From positions 682,001 through 746,000 of the forward strand of contig VTFK01000008.1 in NCBI GenBank assembly GCA_009617715.1: a stretch of DNA of 64,000 nt, in the 5' to 3' direction. Shown here one piece after another: positions 11,611 to 22,624 of this stretch. This DNA is from Plectrocnemia conspersa. Taxonomy: Eukaryota; Arthropoda; Insecta; Trichoptera; Polycentropodidae. Position 1 is the stretch's first letter. Each line of letters opens with the position of its first letter. The notes under the pieces were generated by a model. The model was not told where the DNA came from, made no database searches, and was given only the letters and a program-made list of their open reading frames with translations. A program made the position numbers and the translations under genes.

Positions 11611-12440
11611 TTTAGAGCAAATCACAAAAAATATCGATTCAAAACTGCTGCTAAAATACAAACAGAATTGCAATCTACTTCAAACTCGAATATTTAGAAA
11701 CGGACAGTCAGTTTGGTTGAAACTGGTTTTAAAGCGCGAAACCCAGCCAAAAAAAAACACTATTTACTTAGAAAGTGAAAAAGAATCGCTTTGAATGGGC
11801 AAAAGCTCATTGCCATTGCACCGTCGAAGATTGGAGAAGGGTGGCTTTCTCCGACGAATCCAAATTTGATCTTTTTGGAGTAGATGGTAAGCGACTGTAC
11901 GCCGTAGAAAAAGCGAAAGATTTCATCCCTTATGCATTAATCGATTCATCAAGCACTCGCCCTATGTGATGATCTGGGGGTGCATGACATGTCTGTAAAT
12001 TTCAACCAGGGCACCATGAATGCAAAAATATATAAATTGGTTGTATAAAACAACTTTATTCCAATCATTGAAGAACTTTCCTAACATACTGCTGAACCCA
12101 TTTTGCAAGACGATTCTGCGCTATGTCCAATCATAGTGTTTATATTCAAACTTTCACTAAATTAATCCACTATATAAATTACACAATTTAAAGAGTTAAT
12201 GGGAATCACATCATTAACATGGCCAGGAAACAGCCCCGACCTGAACCCAATTGAAAATTTATAGGCAGTCATAAAACAACAATTAAGAAAAACCGATCAA
12301 AAAATTTAGCTAAGCTGAAAAAACATATCATGGAAATGTCGGAAAAAAAATCGATCTTAAAATATTTAAAAAACTGTATTTGACGATCCCAGACAAAATA
12401 TAAGAATTAATTAAAAAAGATGTTATAAAAGTATTTAATT
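11611..12440 (+). pseudogene. Tc1-like transposase pseudogene
   Basis: Order of recognisable pieces: end of the DNA-binding region with FKTAAKIQTEL and, after a stop, KRTV...ETGFKARNPAKKK (11611-11770). Next, in another frame, come RFEWAKAHC..TVEDWRRV and SDESKFDLFG carrying the first catalytic Asp (codon 11853-11855). Then VMIWGCMTC (about 11960), GTMNAKIYK (about 12015) and QDDSALC with the second Asp (12112-12114). Last is TWPGNSPDLNPIE with the catalytic Glu (12253-12255), followed by AVIKQQLRK and a degraded C-terminus to about 12440. At least four frameshifts or stops interrupt it, so it cannot make protein. The Asp-to-Glu gap is 46 residues rather than the usual 34 of Tc1, suggesting a small insertion. 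No terminal inverted repeats were found. Confidence 0.92.
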
Positions 12441-13200
12441 TACAAGCTTCTAATTTTTAAATGTTCTTGATATTGCTTTTTATGAATAACACAAAAAAAT
12501 GTCACGCGCACGTGTTGAGTTGGAGGCTCGCCATTATGCACTTGCTGGGACGACGAAAAAGATACACTTTTCCCAGAATTTACGCAATTAAACATTTCTA
12601 ATTTTACAATACCTATATTTTTTAAACATTATTAACGAAAAGCAAAAAATAACAATTATAATTATCTATTATAAAATAAAAACGCGTAAAAAATGCATCA
12701 AAGTAGATAAAATAATGTATAAGAACCGCCATGTCAATTTTCAATTGGCAATAACACCGAAAATATAATAATATTGTCAAAGGTAACCATTAAACTTTTT
12801 ATTCTAATTATATGCAATACAATATTGTTTTGTAGTAGACTATTCTGCATATATGTTACAAGTTAATTTAGAATTTGCCACTCATATTATTATGATTATT
12901 ATTTGTGTATTTAATATATTATAATTTATCAAACATTAAATTATAGGGTATACATATATTTTATTTTCACGATTTAAACCTAACTTTACACTCAGTTAAG
13001 TCACATTATTATTTATTGCATTCTTACAGATTTAATCACATGTCAATTATTTTTACAATATGAAATTGTATATATAATAAATATATTTTTATTATATACA
13101 GTGTGACATTTAAAATTGCGTTGTATAATTGAGTTATATTACTGCAATACTATTAAAGACTACTACATACTACGAAATTACAATCATTAACATTACACAG
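12441..13200. other. A+T-rich non-coding stretch
   Basis: Contains a short G+C-richer patch at 12500-12560 directly after the Tc1 remnant. Otherwise homopolymer-rich with no feature. Confidence 0.45.
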
Positions 13201-13600
13201 AGAAAACAACAGAAACGCGCCATAAATCCAATCTGAAAAGCGCCATTTGAGCACTTTTCGTCCACCCGAATCAGGGTGAGAAAACCCACCCCTATTTTCA
13301 CCTTCTGCTTTTTACCTTTGCCGCATTAAAGCCTCCCACGTGAATTTATACAGCCAATTTGTTCTCAAAGGTGTTCAATGACACCCAACGATCGATTCTC
13401 TGACATAGATTTATCAAATGGGATGTGATCGTTTGGATTGGACACAGGAGAAAATCATCGTTCGAAATGGAAATTATCCAGTTACCCTGGTCCCAACCCA
13501 TGCATAAATGATAGATTGAAATGGATGAACGATTGCGGCGACATCCTGTATATGGAAGTATAATGGGCGTCAAGGGATAGGTGTATTGATTGAAGATTTT
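13201..13600. other. G+C-richer island, candidate regulatory element
   Basis: Sharp compositional island between A+T-rich flanks. The minus-strand 75-codon frame (13346-13573) has no family signature. ATCGATTC/GATCGTTT-type words recur within it. Candidate conserved non-coding element. Confidence 0.3.
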
Positions 13601-14340
13601 TTGTTGTTAATGATCGTTACTAATGAGCCAATGTAATATAAATATATTTATTATATATTATATTAAAAAAATACAGTAGATTCAATTTTAACAAAGCATA
13701 AAGAATTAGAAAGCGTAGCCATTTTCTTTAGATTTATAAAAAAATACCAGACGATCCAATTTTAAAACACTACCTTAACACCATTAGACATTACCTGTCG
13801 AGTGGCTTTAAGAATTGAAATCACTTGTCCAGCTGCTTCGACAAGACTACAAAAAATACCCAACGAATACAATAATACACAAAAGTATTATTTATTTTCA
13901 TTTCCATATAATACGTCTTTAGCACAAAGTTATAATAAGAAATAAGAGAAAGTCAAAAAGCGTGAAAGCGTCGAAGAGAAACATTGTTCGCCCAAGAGCT
14001 TTGACTTGTATATTTTTATTATTATTTTTTACATTTCTCTTCTGCTCTATTTCCCCTTTAGCGAAGAAAAGAATACAATCGCCATCGTATCCAATTAGTT
14101 GATGGGTTTCGTGTTTACACGATCGATACACCACGATTTGTACACAATATCGTGCCCGCAGAACTATTTCGTTTTTGGTTCATCACGCCATTTTACCCCA
14201 TTAAAGCTCGAATTCGGGGGTGCGAAAGGTACTCGAATGTAAAACCGTATCCCGATTGTATACGGCCAATTAATGTCCCATTAGTAACGCCACATACGCG
14301 AAACGTTTATTATTAATCCCCGAGCTTTATAGCCATTACG
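13601..14340. other. A+T-rich DNA and a weak island
   Basis: An island at about 13960-14330 contains CG-rich words. The minus-strand frame 13919-14134 is F/L/I-rich and not convincing. Nothing else recognised. Confidence 0.3.
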
Positions 14341-15120
14341 CATATGAATAGATTTTTAATTAGCAATTAATAGAAGATTTTAAATAAAGTATGGAATAAA
14401 AGTGATCTGATGATACGTTATATCCAGATAGACCGTTTTAAATTAAGTTTGCAAGTCAAAAAGATCCCCCCGGTTCAAAAGGTCACTCTGTCTTCGAATG
14501 TCAAAGATCACAATATTAGTAAGTAAGATTGGCTCTTTATATACTATAATACTATAAAAATGTAATGCATATAAAATGTATAGGATTGAACCATAAAATG
14601 TGTATCGAAAGTGTAAATGTAGTAGTTTAGGGTGTTGGATAAGCTGTATAAAAACGCTGTTAACAAAATTTATTGCCATGATAGAAAAAATGTGACAAAA
14701 TAATACTGCAACACTAAAAAATTGTAAGGAATTATAAAACGCTAGTGTGTTACTCCTTAAAAAATCGATGTACTGTATATATATATAGGCATTTATGTTA
14801 ATTATCTTTTAAAAATATAACAATATAATTATATTATTAACAATAATTACTAGACCACAAACTGAGATGAAATAAAATGATATTTTTACAGATTATTAAA
14901 ACGTTGAATACATGTGTTCTTTGGGAAGTTGTCAGTAATTCAAACAATACTCAATAACTATAGGAAAGTTGTCAGTACTACTACAATACTCAGGTAATTA
15001 GATAAACTTAATTAGAAAAACACTAATGATCTCGCGTTGAATGAGAAGGCTTTGAATAGTCTTTATATATTTTTTATTTTTATCCTCAAATGGGATGATT
15101 TTGTAGATAGAGTTAGACCC
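14341..15120. other. A+T-rich stretch
   Basis: No gene. Includes the short tandem repeat listed at 14924-14992. Confidence 0.45.
14924..14992. repeat. Two-copy tandem repeat, about 39 bp period
   Basis: Both units open with GGAA(A)GTTGTCAGTA and close with ACAATACTCA. They differ by several substitutions, so the duplication is not recent. Confidence 0.7.
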
Positions 15121-15124
15121 TAAT

Positions 15125-15240
15125 AGTTTTAGTCTCTCATTTAGCCTCATCTCCTATTTGTCTAAGCTTCCTCGAAGGACCACAATAAAATATGTGACAC
15201 TCTCAATTGATTGCGGCACTAAAGTATCGAGTTTTTTGAC
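15125..15240 (+). repeat. Dispersed repeat, family shared with 36585-36765
   Basis: Shares TTAGCCTCaTCtCcTATTTG, then AAGCTTcCTcGAA, then a (C)CACAATAAAAT-type phrase and TGACA with 36.6 kb, in the same order and orientation. The class is unknown. It lies just upstream of a tRNA-like SINE head. Confidence 0.6.
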
Positions 15241-15304
15241 CATCTGAAGCTTCAATTAAAAAGTAAGGGAAGTAATGTTGACGAACGAACAATTACCAAT
15301 TACC

Positions 15305-15420
15305 AGTAATATAGATGGTATAGTCAATGACTATTACATGTAAGACCTGGGTTTGAATCCTATATAAACTTTGTGTTTAAATTTTAATTTCTATTATGTC
15401 TGAAGGATTATTATTACCAT
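15305..15420 (+). mobile_element. Degenerate tRNA-like SINE head
   Basis: An A-box-like TGGTATAGTCAATG (15316-15329) is followed 34 bases on by the B-box-like GGTTTGAATCC (15350-15360). This is the spacing of a pol III type 2 promoter. A related block with TATAGTCAAT and GGGTTCCAGTC lies at 58430-58530. The sequence does not fold as an intact tRNA, so a SINE head is the better reading. Confidence 0.5.
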
Positions 15421-15769
15421 ATAATTGTAATTCCGAACGATCATCAAAGATTAGGATTTCCCGGATTTTCATTATATTCTGACGCTATTGCCACTCGTTA
15501 GTTAATTAATTAAATAATCAAAATAAGCCTCATTTTGTCAAACAATGCTTTATAATGCCTCAAATACAAATTGGCCAATCATGGCTGGGCGACAAGAGAC
15601 AACAGTAACTATGATTTAGTAACAACGTAATCAGGATACATTACTGTGTCGCGTATTAATTTTCGCACCAACGTTCCAAATTAAGCCTATATACAATACA
15701 CTAACTGAAAACGCACTGTATAGATATAACATTAAAATTTAATCGATACGGCACATTGACGTCATCGCT
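15421..15769. other. Mixed non-coding DNA with a CRE-type palindrome
   Basis: Nothing coding is seen. The cAMP-response-type palindrome TGACGTCA lies at 15757-15764. Confidence 0.4.
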
Positions 15770-16096
15770 TTAACTCGCTTCTCGCCATATTGTTAATAAC
15801 TGCGCCATTTTTACACTTTTTACCGAATCCGGTTTTGGTATTGCAGTTATGTTCAATATATTTTTTATGCAAGTATTAATTTCAACAGAGTCCGGCTCCT
15901 TTGTGAAAGTAGATTCGTTGAATTGGTATAATTTCAGCCTTTGTTTGCAAAGCTGGGATGCATTATCCAGGGATGTGTTTAAGGATAGTGGGGTGGGACT
16001 ATCGACTTGTGTCAATGTCGGCATTAATGGGAATTTGTTGTCGAAGGTGGAGAGAAAGGGAGGAGACGCTGAATAATTGATTAGCTGTGTTATCAT
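15770..16096 (-). CDS. Candidate 108-codon ORF, unknown protein
   Basis: The only frame in the window whose predicted product has balanced, protein-like composition (S, T, P, L, K, N and D spread evenly) rather than A+T-rich noise. It begins MITQLINYSASPPF and ends MAQLLTIWREAS before a TAA. No signal peptide, membrane segment or domain is recognised. It could be a short single-exon gene, a terminal exon, a transposon ORF fragment or chance. A 75-codon frame on the opposite strand (15849-16076) shows that open reading here may simply reflect composition. TGACGTCA palindromes lie on both sides (15757-15764 and 16108-16115). The ATG chosen is the first in the frame. Confidence 0.25.
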   Translation of the reverse strand: MITQLINYSASPPFLSTFDNKFPLMPTLTQVDSPTPLSLNTSLDNASQLCKQRLKLYQFNESTFTKEPDSVEINTCIKNILNITAIPKPDSVKSVKMAQLLTIWREAS

Positions 16097-16107
16097 ATAT
16101 TGATAGG

Positions 16108-16115
16108 TGACGTCA
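16108..16115. promoter_or_regulatory. CRE-type palindrome upstream of the 108-codon ORF
   Basis: TGACGTCA, the consensus for CREB/ATF bZIP factors. It sits 12 bases upstream of the minus-strand ATG, with a second copy beyond the 3' end of the ORF. Function is inferred only from the motif. Confidence 0.3.
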
Positions 16116-16204
16116 TATTATTTTATTTTTTTGCGGGAATATAGTGAGTCACAGTTTTATGAAAATTCTTGTGTGTGTGCAATTTGGAACATAGCCAAGA
16201 GAGT

Positions 16205-16300
16205 GGTTAACTGGCATAACAGTTTGCCATAATCGTTAATGGTAAAACTAAATTCTTGGAGGGTTGTTGTGGATTGAACCCCACAGAAGCATATTTTAGA
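16205..16300 (+). mobile_element. Possible tRNA-like SINE head
   Basis: A-box-like CTGGCATAACAGTT (from 16211) and B-box-like GGATTGAACCCC (from 16271), about 59 bases apart. The boxes are good but the sequence between them does not form tRNA arms. Weaker than the 43 kb case. Confidence 0.35.
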
Positions 16301-16599
16301 ATTCGTTTAACGTTATTTTTATGATCTAATAAATTTTAATTCTCACTTGAGTTTATTGTATTATAAAATATAATTTCTTTTAAATTCCAGAAATATAAAT
16401 ACACATCTATTAAAAATCATAAATTTAATTGCAAGTATGTATTTTTGAGTTTCGAATCACGTTAAGTCCACTACTTTTATATTTTGAGGGCAAAGGGGCT
16501 TGACTTTTTAGCAAAATAAACGGAAAAAAGCTAGTATTTTATTATATAAATATATGTATTAAGATATCGAGTTGTATTATTGACGGCTGTAATTTCCCC
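16301..16599. other. A+T-rich spacer
   Basis: No feature seen. Confidence 0.4.
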
Positions 16600-16805
16600 T
16601 CGCATTTTTCAAATATTTTATAATGCTGGTTCAACACAGTCGAGGTTCGCAAACATGCGAACCCATTGCGTCACTTCTTTGACGCACATAAATGGTTCAA
16701 AAGGCTATCCAGACGATCGGTTACCAAAGAGTAAAATAACAATAGTCATGTACGTTTTCCAAACAAAGAGTAGTATGTGTGAATAAAGTTTCGGGACAGA
16801 TGTGA
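16600..16805 (-). repeat. Unclassified interspersed repeat, inverted relative to 22121-22345
   Basis: Its reverse complement aligns with 22121-22345. Shared phrases in order are TGTCCCGAAAC, ACTACTCTTTGTTTG, ACTATTGTT, ACTCTTT and (C)GAACCAGCATTA. Identity is moderate with several indels. This copy retains two perfect hairpins: GGTTCGCA/TGCGAACC with a 4-base loop (16644-16663), and TGCGTCA/TGACGCA with a 6-base loop (16667-16686). Confidence 0.75.
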
Positions 16806-18430
16806 AATATTTACAATTATAAACACAATTATTTGCTCACTTTAAGTTTGATGGAAATGGTCGTTAGAACGACTTTTAAATTATAAATGCGAAAATTGCG
16901 TACAGCAAAAATTTTAAACAACAAAAATTCTGATTTTACAAATTTAATATACATAAATATGTATATTTAAGAGTACGTAAATATGTATTAAAAATAATGT
17001 CTGTGTGTATAAACATATGGTAATATGATTTTTATGTAAAAATATTGTGATTTAAAAATTATATTAGTAATTTACTAATATTAAGCAGTTAAAATATATT
17101 TTTAATAATCACCTATGTTCAAAATTTTCGTGTGCGCAATAATCCGGTCACCGAACATAACATACTTGTAAACTAATGACATGATTTTATTGAGTTTTAA
17201 TTTACAGTGCATAATAATGAAATAATGTATAGTATACGGTTGAGTTTAAAATATCTCTAAAGGTTATATAGGCTACTTATAAATGCGCCAGTTTAATATA
17301 AACACAATAGAAAAAGCTCTTTTGAAATAACTGTAGCAATATTAAACAATGCATATGGATATATTATTGCTAAATTAATTTAGTATTAATATGTAATAAA
17401 AGGCAAAACTTTGTACATTTAAAAGTAGTCTAAGACTTGATATGATATTAAATATATTTATTAATGTCTATATGAAAATCAAATTATGGTTCATAACTAC
17501 ATTTAACTATGCATATTTAGTGTATATATTTTTATTATTAAAATATACAATTATTTTGCTTCTATGTTCAATGTAATCACTACATATTTAATGTTGCTAG
17601 TTTTATATGTATATGAAAATATGTGCAAAAACATACGTTTGCCATATACGCAATATAAGATGATTACTAATGAATATTCATGTAAATATTACGTTCAACA
17701 TGCGACTGGCGAATATGAAACGTATGTAAGCAAAACCAATACGTTTGTCTGAGCAACATACGAATTTTTGTTCCTTAAAATGAAAATCACGCATAAAGAC
17801 AATAAAGACGAAATTAATTGACCGTAACGCGAAAACTTTCAGCCTTTTCATTCAATTTTCGACATATTCAAAAGTTTTTTTTTCACCGCAGCAAAAAAAT
17901 ATTTTGCTCAAAAGAAGGGGCGAAGCAGCGAAAGTTAACCGTAACTTAATAAATATATAATACTAAAATAAAACAGTCACGTAGTCAAATATGGGCTTTT
18001 TATGAAAGCAATTATTTAGAAAAATACGTAATTAATAATATCAATTGAAGTGAATAAGACTTATGTATGTATATATCCCATAAATAGCTACAACGCGTAA
18101 AGTTTGTGAAAGGTAAATAAATTGATTCGTCTAGACGCCAGACGCAGTACCATTTCTCTTATTTTTTATTTATTTTATTTACATTTCATAAACACTGCGT
18201 CTTCCTTGTACTTTTATTTTCTATTAGGCGAGCAAAGGTGGTTTTAGATGCATTTTTCATTTAAAAAACACGCCAATCTAAGTAAGATTATCTCATTCAT
18301 AAATTAATCATATTTTATTTTACATATTTTCTTTGCGTGGAATGCAAAAAACACATAAATAAAGCCATGGGTTAAAATCTATAGAGAATCGGATATAGCA
18401 ATATCTATAACAATTATACAAGTATATCAT
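16806..18430. other. A+T-rich non-coding stretch
   Basis: About 1.6 kb without a plausible gene. Includes the inverted repeat at 18140-18202. Confidence 0.45.
18140..18202. repeat. 9 bp inverted repeat, 45 bp apart
   Basis: AGACGCAGT (18140-18148) and ACTGCGTCT (18194-18202) are exact reverse complements around a T-rich spacer. No terminator or RNA role can be assigned. Confidence 0.5.
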
Positions 18431-18439
18431 ATTATCCAT

Positions 18440-18870
18440 TGCATCCGTCGCTTCCACCGGAATAGATTGTATCTCAGTCGAACTTCATCGCCATACCTGC
18501 CTTCTATCCTTTATAACCATCAAATCGACCAGGTGGGCCGCCTACTATATATATTATATAGCGGGGGATCGAATCGTCCAGATCTATCGTTGCCATGGAT
18601 ACGTTTTTCTTCTTCTTATATACGATACGGTGCAAGGATGCAAGCCACGGGGGCTGAGTCTACGGCGGGGGGCGCGAAAGAACTTTCCCTACTTCCTTAT
18701 TCTCAGCTGCTTCCCCAGCCGACATTACTCAGCTCGAGGCTTGCTATCATTGACGGCGATGGGGTGAGTGGGCGGTTGGCGTGGGGTGGTCGGTAAGGGT
18801 GGGACGGGGTGTCACGTGACTCATCGTCTGGCCAAGCAGTCTGGTCGTTGCCCAAATTCAGGGGGTGATT
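18440..18870. other. G+C-rich island with a 109-codon frame
   Basis: The most G+C-rich block of the left third. A plus-strand frame (18467-18796) runs through it; its middle reads MQATGAESTAGGAKELSLLP. A good 5' splice-site word, GTGAGT, lies near 18764, and a CACGTG E-box near 18813. An exon is possible, but no protein family is recognised and a CpG-like promoter or enhancer island is equally likely. Confidence 0.3.
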
Positions 18871-19550
18871 ACGAAACTGCGTTTTTAAACCTTTTGCACT
18901 CTCAGCACATTAAAATAATTCTAAAAATGTAAATTATAAAAGTAAATGTGTATAATATTTAAGGGAAAAAGTGGTGAAAAAATAGCACACTTAATATTAT
19001 TTTAATGAGAACGGATTCTAAAATTTGAGCTTTTAATGAATAGGTTTATCAAAGAGAATGAATTATGAATTATTTAGAGAAAATTCTACAGGATTTTTTT
19101 TTTATATGTATTCTTTAAAATGTCGCTGTTTAGAGAATATTATTATAATATTAGAGATATGATAAATTAAAATATAATAAAAGATAAAATACTTTTTTTT
19201 CTACGTATTTTTTACAATGTCTTCGTTCAGAAAATATATTAGATATAAGACATTTTATGAAGCATTAAAAATAATTTTAGAAAAAATATTTAAAAAACAT
19301 TATAATGTTATTAAATTTATTTTCAGGAGATTAAGATAAAATTAATTAATTAGTATTCTCATGGAATTTGCCCCAGTGATTGATAACGACATATATGTTT
19401 ATAGGAAGCATACTTTAAAAAAATTACATTTTTTAAATATTCGTATCTGTATATATAGTCAGTTAAGTTCTCACAAAATAATTTAGGGTTGTTTATGATT
19501 ACATATGTAAATTTGTTGTAGTTGCAGACTTACAACCCTCAACATAATTT
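18871..19550. other. A+T-rich stretch
   Basis: No gene. An 8 bp inverted repeat, AGGGTTGT with ACAACCCT, occurs within about 19485-19540. Confidence 0.4.
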
Positions 19551-20120
19551 TGACGTTACGATTCATAATCCCGAAAAATACACAATCGAAAAGTTTCGCA
19601 CAGGACATATTCAAGGGATGTTTTCTGGATTATGAGTGAGTCACGGTATGCCGTATCTTGTGGGATGGGGTGCGCGACAATGGGAAGCACCCTTGTACGG
19701 TATTTTCAATTTTTCCGTTTGGCAATTCTAAGCTATACACAACCACATATCCACAAAAGCTCTATTTTAACGTTTTAAAAAATTTAAAAATCACATTTTT
19801 AGTTTGTGTACACAGTTGCAAGTCGTTAGCGCTCTTGCTGTATACTTTGCATCAGAAAGTTTCTCTTAGCGCAGACGTAGAGCTTCCTAAACACCCTGTG
19901 AAAAGTGGTTATACTTCCCGTGGGATATCCTGGTCTTCGTCGTTGGGAACTCGGTTCCGATTTGCCGTGCCGTTTATCCCAAGAACGAGACACGAATGTG
20001 AAAGAGGTGCATTATGTACGAAAGCTATGTCGATGTCCAATTAAAATATATTGTAAGATAATATATTATGTGATATGTAAATTATCAAGTTTTTACTAAA
20101 GGGTTTTGTGCCGCTCTAGC
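19551..20120. other. G+C-richer island
   Basis: A 128-codon plus frame (19658-20044) crosses it. The product starts MWDGVRDNGKHPC but contains an A+T-driven K/L/F middle and no domain, so I do not call it a gene. At 20098 the phrase AAAGGGTTTTGTGCCGC begins, closely matched at 29754. Confidence 0.3.
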
Positions 20121-22120
20121 GCTTTCAATTAATGGCGGTTTAATGGCCTAATGAATCATTTAAACGAGCGCAGATTTCTTCGTTAACTACTATATTGTTC
20201 CGACTTTTTAAATCAATTGTATTATGTAAAATTTAAAAAATTGCGTGTTAAATTGTATTTTATTCTAATATTGAACAACTCAACTAACAAATTGAAGAAA
20301 GCTCAACTTTTTATTTGACAGAATGAGTTGTTTTAAATTGATAATACATATTCATCTATATATGAAATAAAATAAAAATTATAAGAATGATTAGTCTTAG
20401 CTGAAGATAATTACATGTACTTACAGTTTCTAAGTTTCTATTTTTAAATAATTAGTTTATAATATATAAAATACAAACATGAGGTTTTAAAAAGTAGACA
20501 TTTGGAAATTTATAAGCTCTTATATATTTGGAATTTTATATATGTAGATTAAATTCATAAATACCATAAATACGCCAATAAAAAAACAATAATAGCGACC
20601 CGTAGGCGGTTTGGTTTCTCGATATTTTCTATTTCTCGAGAAATAAGAATATTTCACTTCACATTTTTCCCAAGAAATTTAAGTAATATATTATATTGTG
20701 TGAATATAATAAAAGAGTATATTATTGTAGATATCCTTATATTATTTATGAACAGAGAACTGGATAATTGTTAAAGTAAGATGATTTGTTATAATGGACG
20801 CAAATAATCGAAAAAATACAACGGATCGATCTACTTCGATTGATTAAAAAGCGTCGACATAAAGAATTTAAAGGCTCCTATATTTACATCCAAATCATGA
20901 AGAAAATTGCCGATAACAGCAGTTGCTACTTTACATTTTTGATATTTAAAAACAAATAAATCTTACAAAATCGAGAAGGTTCGCCGACAAGCTAATTTTA
21001 TGCCGTAATTCTGTGAAAAGGTCCCATACATTTTTGCAATCTGCCGATTCCCACGGGAAGTGGCATCTTATTATATGATTTTTAATATAGTTCTTAGGAA
21101 AGATAAGGCAGATTAGAGTAGTTGTAAAAATCATTAACAATTTTTTGACATTTAAATACTTATATAATATAATGCATATTTTCAAAAAGCAGCTGTAAAA
21201 AATTTAAAAATGTTCGTAAAAATTTCAATTTAAATTTTAGAAATAATTCTCGAAAATAAACACAATTAATAAGTCATTAGTTTTTTGACAATGTGCTCGA
21301 TTTAATTTTTCAATATGTTAACAAAATACTTAGAAAGCGTATTTAATTTATTTTTTAATAAAGACTTTAATATTATATATTGCTTATATTATTTAAATAC
21401 AATTCTCGGTATTAATAAGACGTTTAACTAAATGTATTTTAAATTAAATTTACAAAAAAAGTAAGCCTCTTGACAATTTTTCATAATTAAACTTCTTAAA
21501 AAATGTATTCAATTAAATATTTTGTAAGAATATATAATACCATCAGTAATTACAATTAATTAAGACTTTCTGTATTCAATTGAACTTTATTGTAAAAATA
21601 CGACATAGGACATTTAAAAGTATTCTTTTTACATATTATAAATTAGTAGTTAAAATCACGTACATATATGAAACACTGCATTTTTTTATTTTTATAATAT
21701 ATTAGAGAATGGAATTGAAGATTTAATATAATTATAATTCCGATCCGTTATTATTTATTAGGTTTTCCTAAATTTTCCTGATCTTATGGACTAATATTGG
21801 AATGGATAAATAATAAAATCGATGTAGGTCGTGCATAGTGACATATATTTATTTAAAGCTATAATTACAGCTTTAAATTAATAAATTAAATTTTACTATC
21901 TCACAGACTTTGATTTCAATTTAATAATTGTTAATTATGTTAGCCCTGTTGTAACGCATTGAGCCAACATCTGTATTTAATTGAAATAAAATAGTATTGT
22001 AGAAGTTTCAACCGCCTGTACAATTTGTTATAAGATGTAGATAACACAAACAATCGAAAGGAGATCTCAATGAAAGAAAGCGTTATTATTTGAAATATTG
22101 CACGAAGCACCTAATAGAAT
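20121..22120. other. A+T-rich non-coding stretch
   Basis: About 2 kb, largely featureless. Contains the 16 bp palindrome at 20630-20645. The minus-strand frame 20946-21185 is I/K/L-rich noise. Confidence 0.45.
20630..20645. repeat. 16 bp perfect palindrome
   Basis: TATTTCTCGAGAAATA, with further imperfect symmetry outward (ATATT on the left, AATAT on the right). Confidence 0.7.
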
Positions 22121-22345
22121 ATTTGTCCCGAAACATTAATTACTCATAAATATCACAGAAAACACTACTCTTTGTTTGAAAAGGACGCGATTTTATATTG
22201 CGCATATTACTATTGTTCTTTTGACTCTTTAATTACCGTCATCTAGACAGTTGAACATATTTCGATAGTGTGTCCATAAAAGCGTAGCAATTGACTCGCA
22301 AATATGATTCGCTAGAACTGATTCGAACCAGCATTAAAAATATGT
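22121..22345 (+). repeat. Unclassified interspersed repeat, partner of 16600-16805
   Basis: Carries the same ordered phrases as the reverse complement of the 16.6 kb copy. The hairpin stems are decayed here (ACTCGCAAATATGATTCGC region). Confidence 0.75.
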
Positions 22346-22366
22346 AATTTATCACATTAGGGGAGA

Positions 22367-22520
22367 GACGTAAGACGCCACGGAGTCACAGTAGCAGAGA
22401 CAGCAACGAGAGTACATCACGACAGATCCCAGCTGCTCCACTTAAATCATACCCGGCAATAAAACAACTCGACACGCCAGCGAAAACTCTCTGACTTCCA
22501 ACTCTATCGCCTATTTACAC
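22367..22520 (+). repeat. Dispersed repeat, family shared with 53880-54085
   Basis: Shares GAGAGACG, CAC(A/G)GAGT(T/C)ACAG(C/T)AGCAG, ACATCACGACA, CCAGC(T/C)GCTC and CGGCAATAA-type phrases in the same order and orientation with 53.9 kb. The end, CAGCGAAAACTCTC, also occurs at 36.7 kb. An AATAAA lies near the end, but no LTR boundary could be defined. Confidence 0.6.
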
Positions 22521-22532
22521 TTCTCTATATAT

Positions 22533-22624
22533 GTGGTAATTTATAGATGTTTATATAAATATTTTTGTGGTAATTTATAGATGTTTATATAAATATATAT
22601 AGATCTTTATATAAATATTTTTTA
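22533..22624. repeat. Tandem repeat, 34 bp period, about 2.7 copies
   Basis: Units begin GTGGTAATTTATAGATG and continue TTTATATAAATAT. The second starts at 22567, and a third partial unit (TAGATCTTTATATAAAT) follows. Confidence 0.85.

Noticed and set aside
15305..15420. A functional tRNA gene
   Set aside because: Box A and B are present, but acceptor and anticodon arms do not pair properly; a SINE head explains it better.
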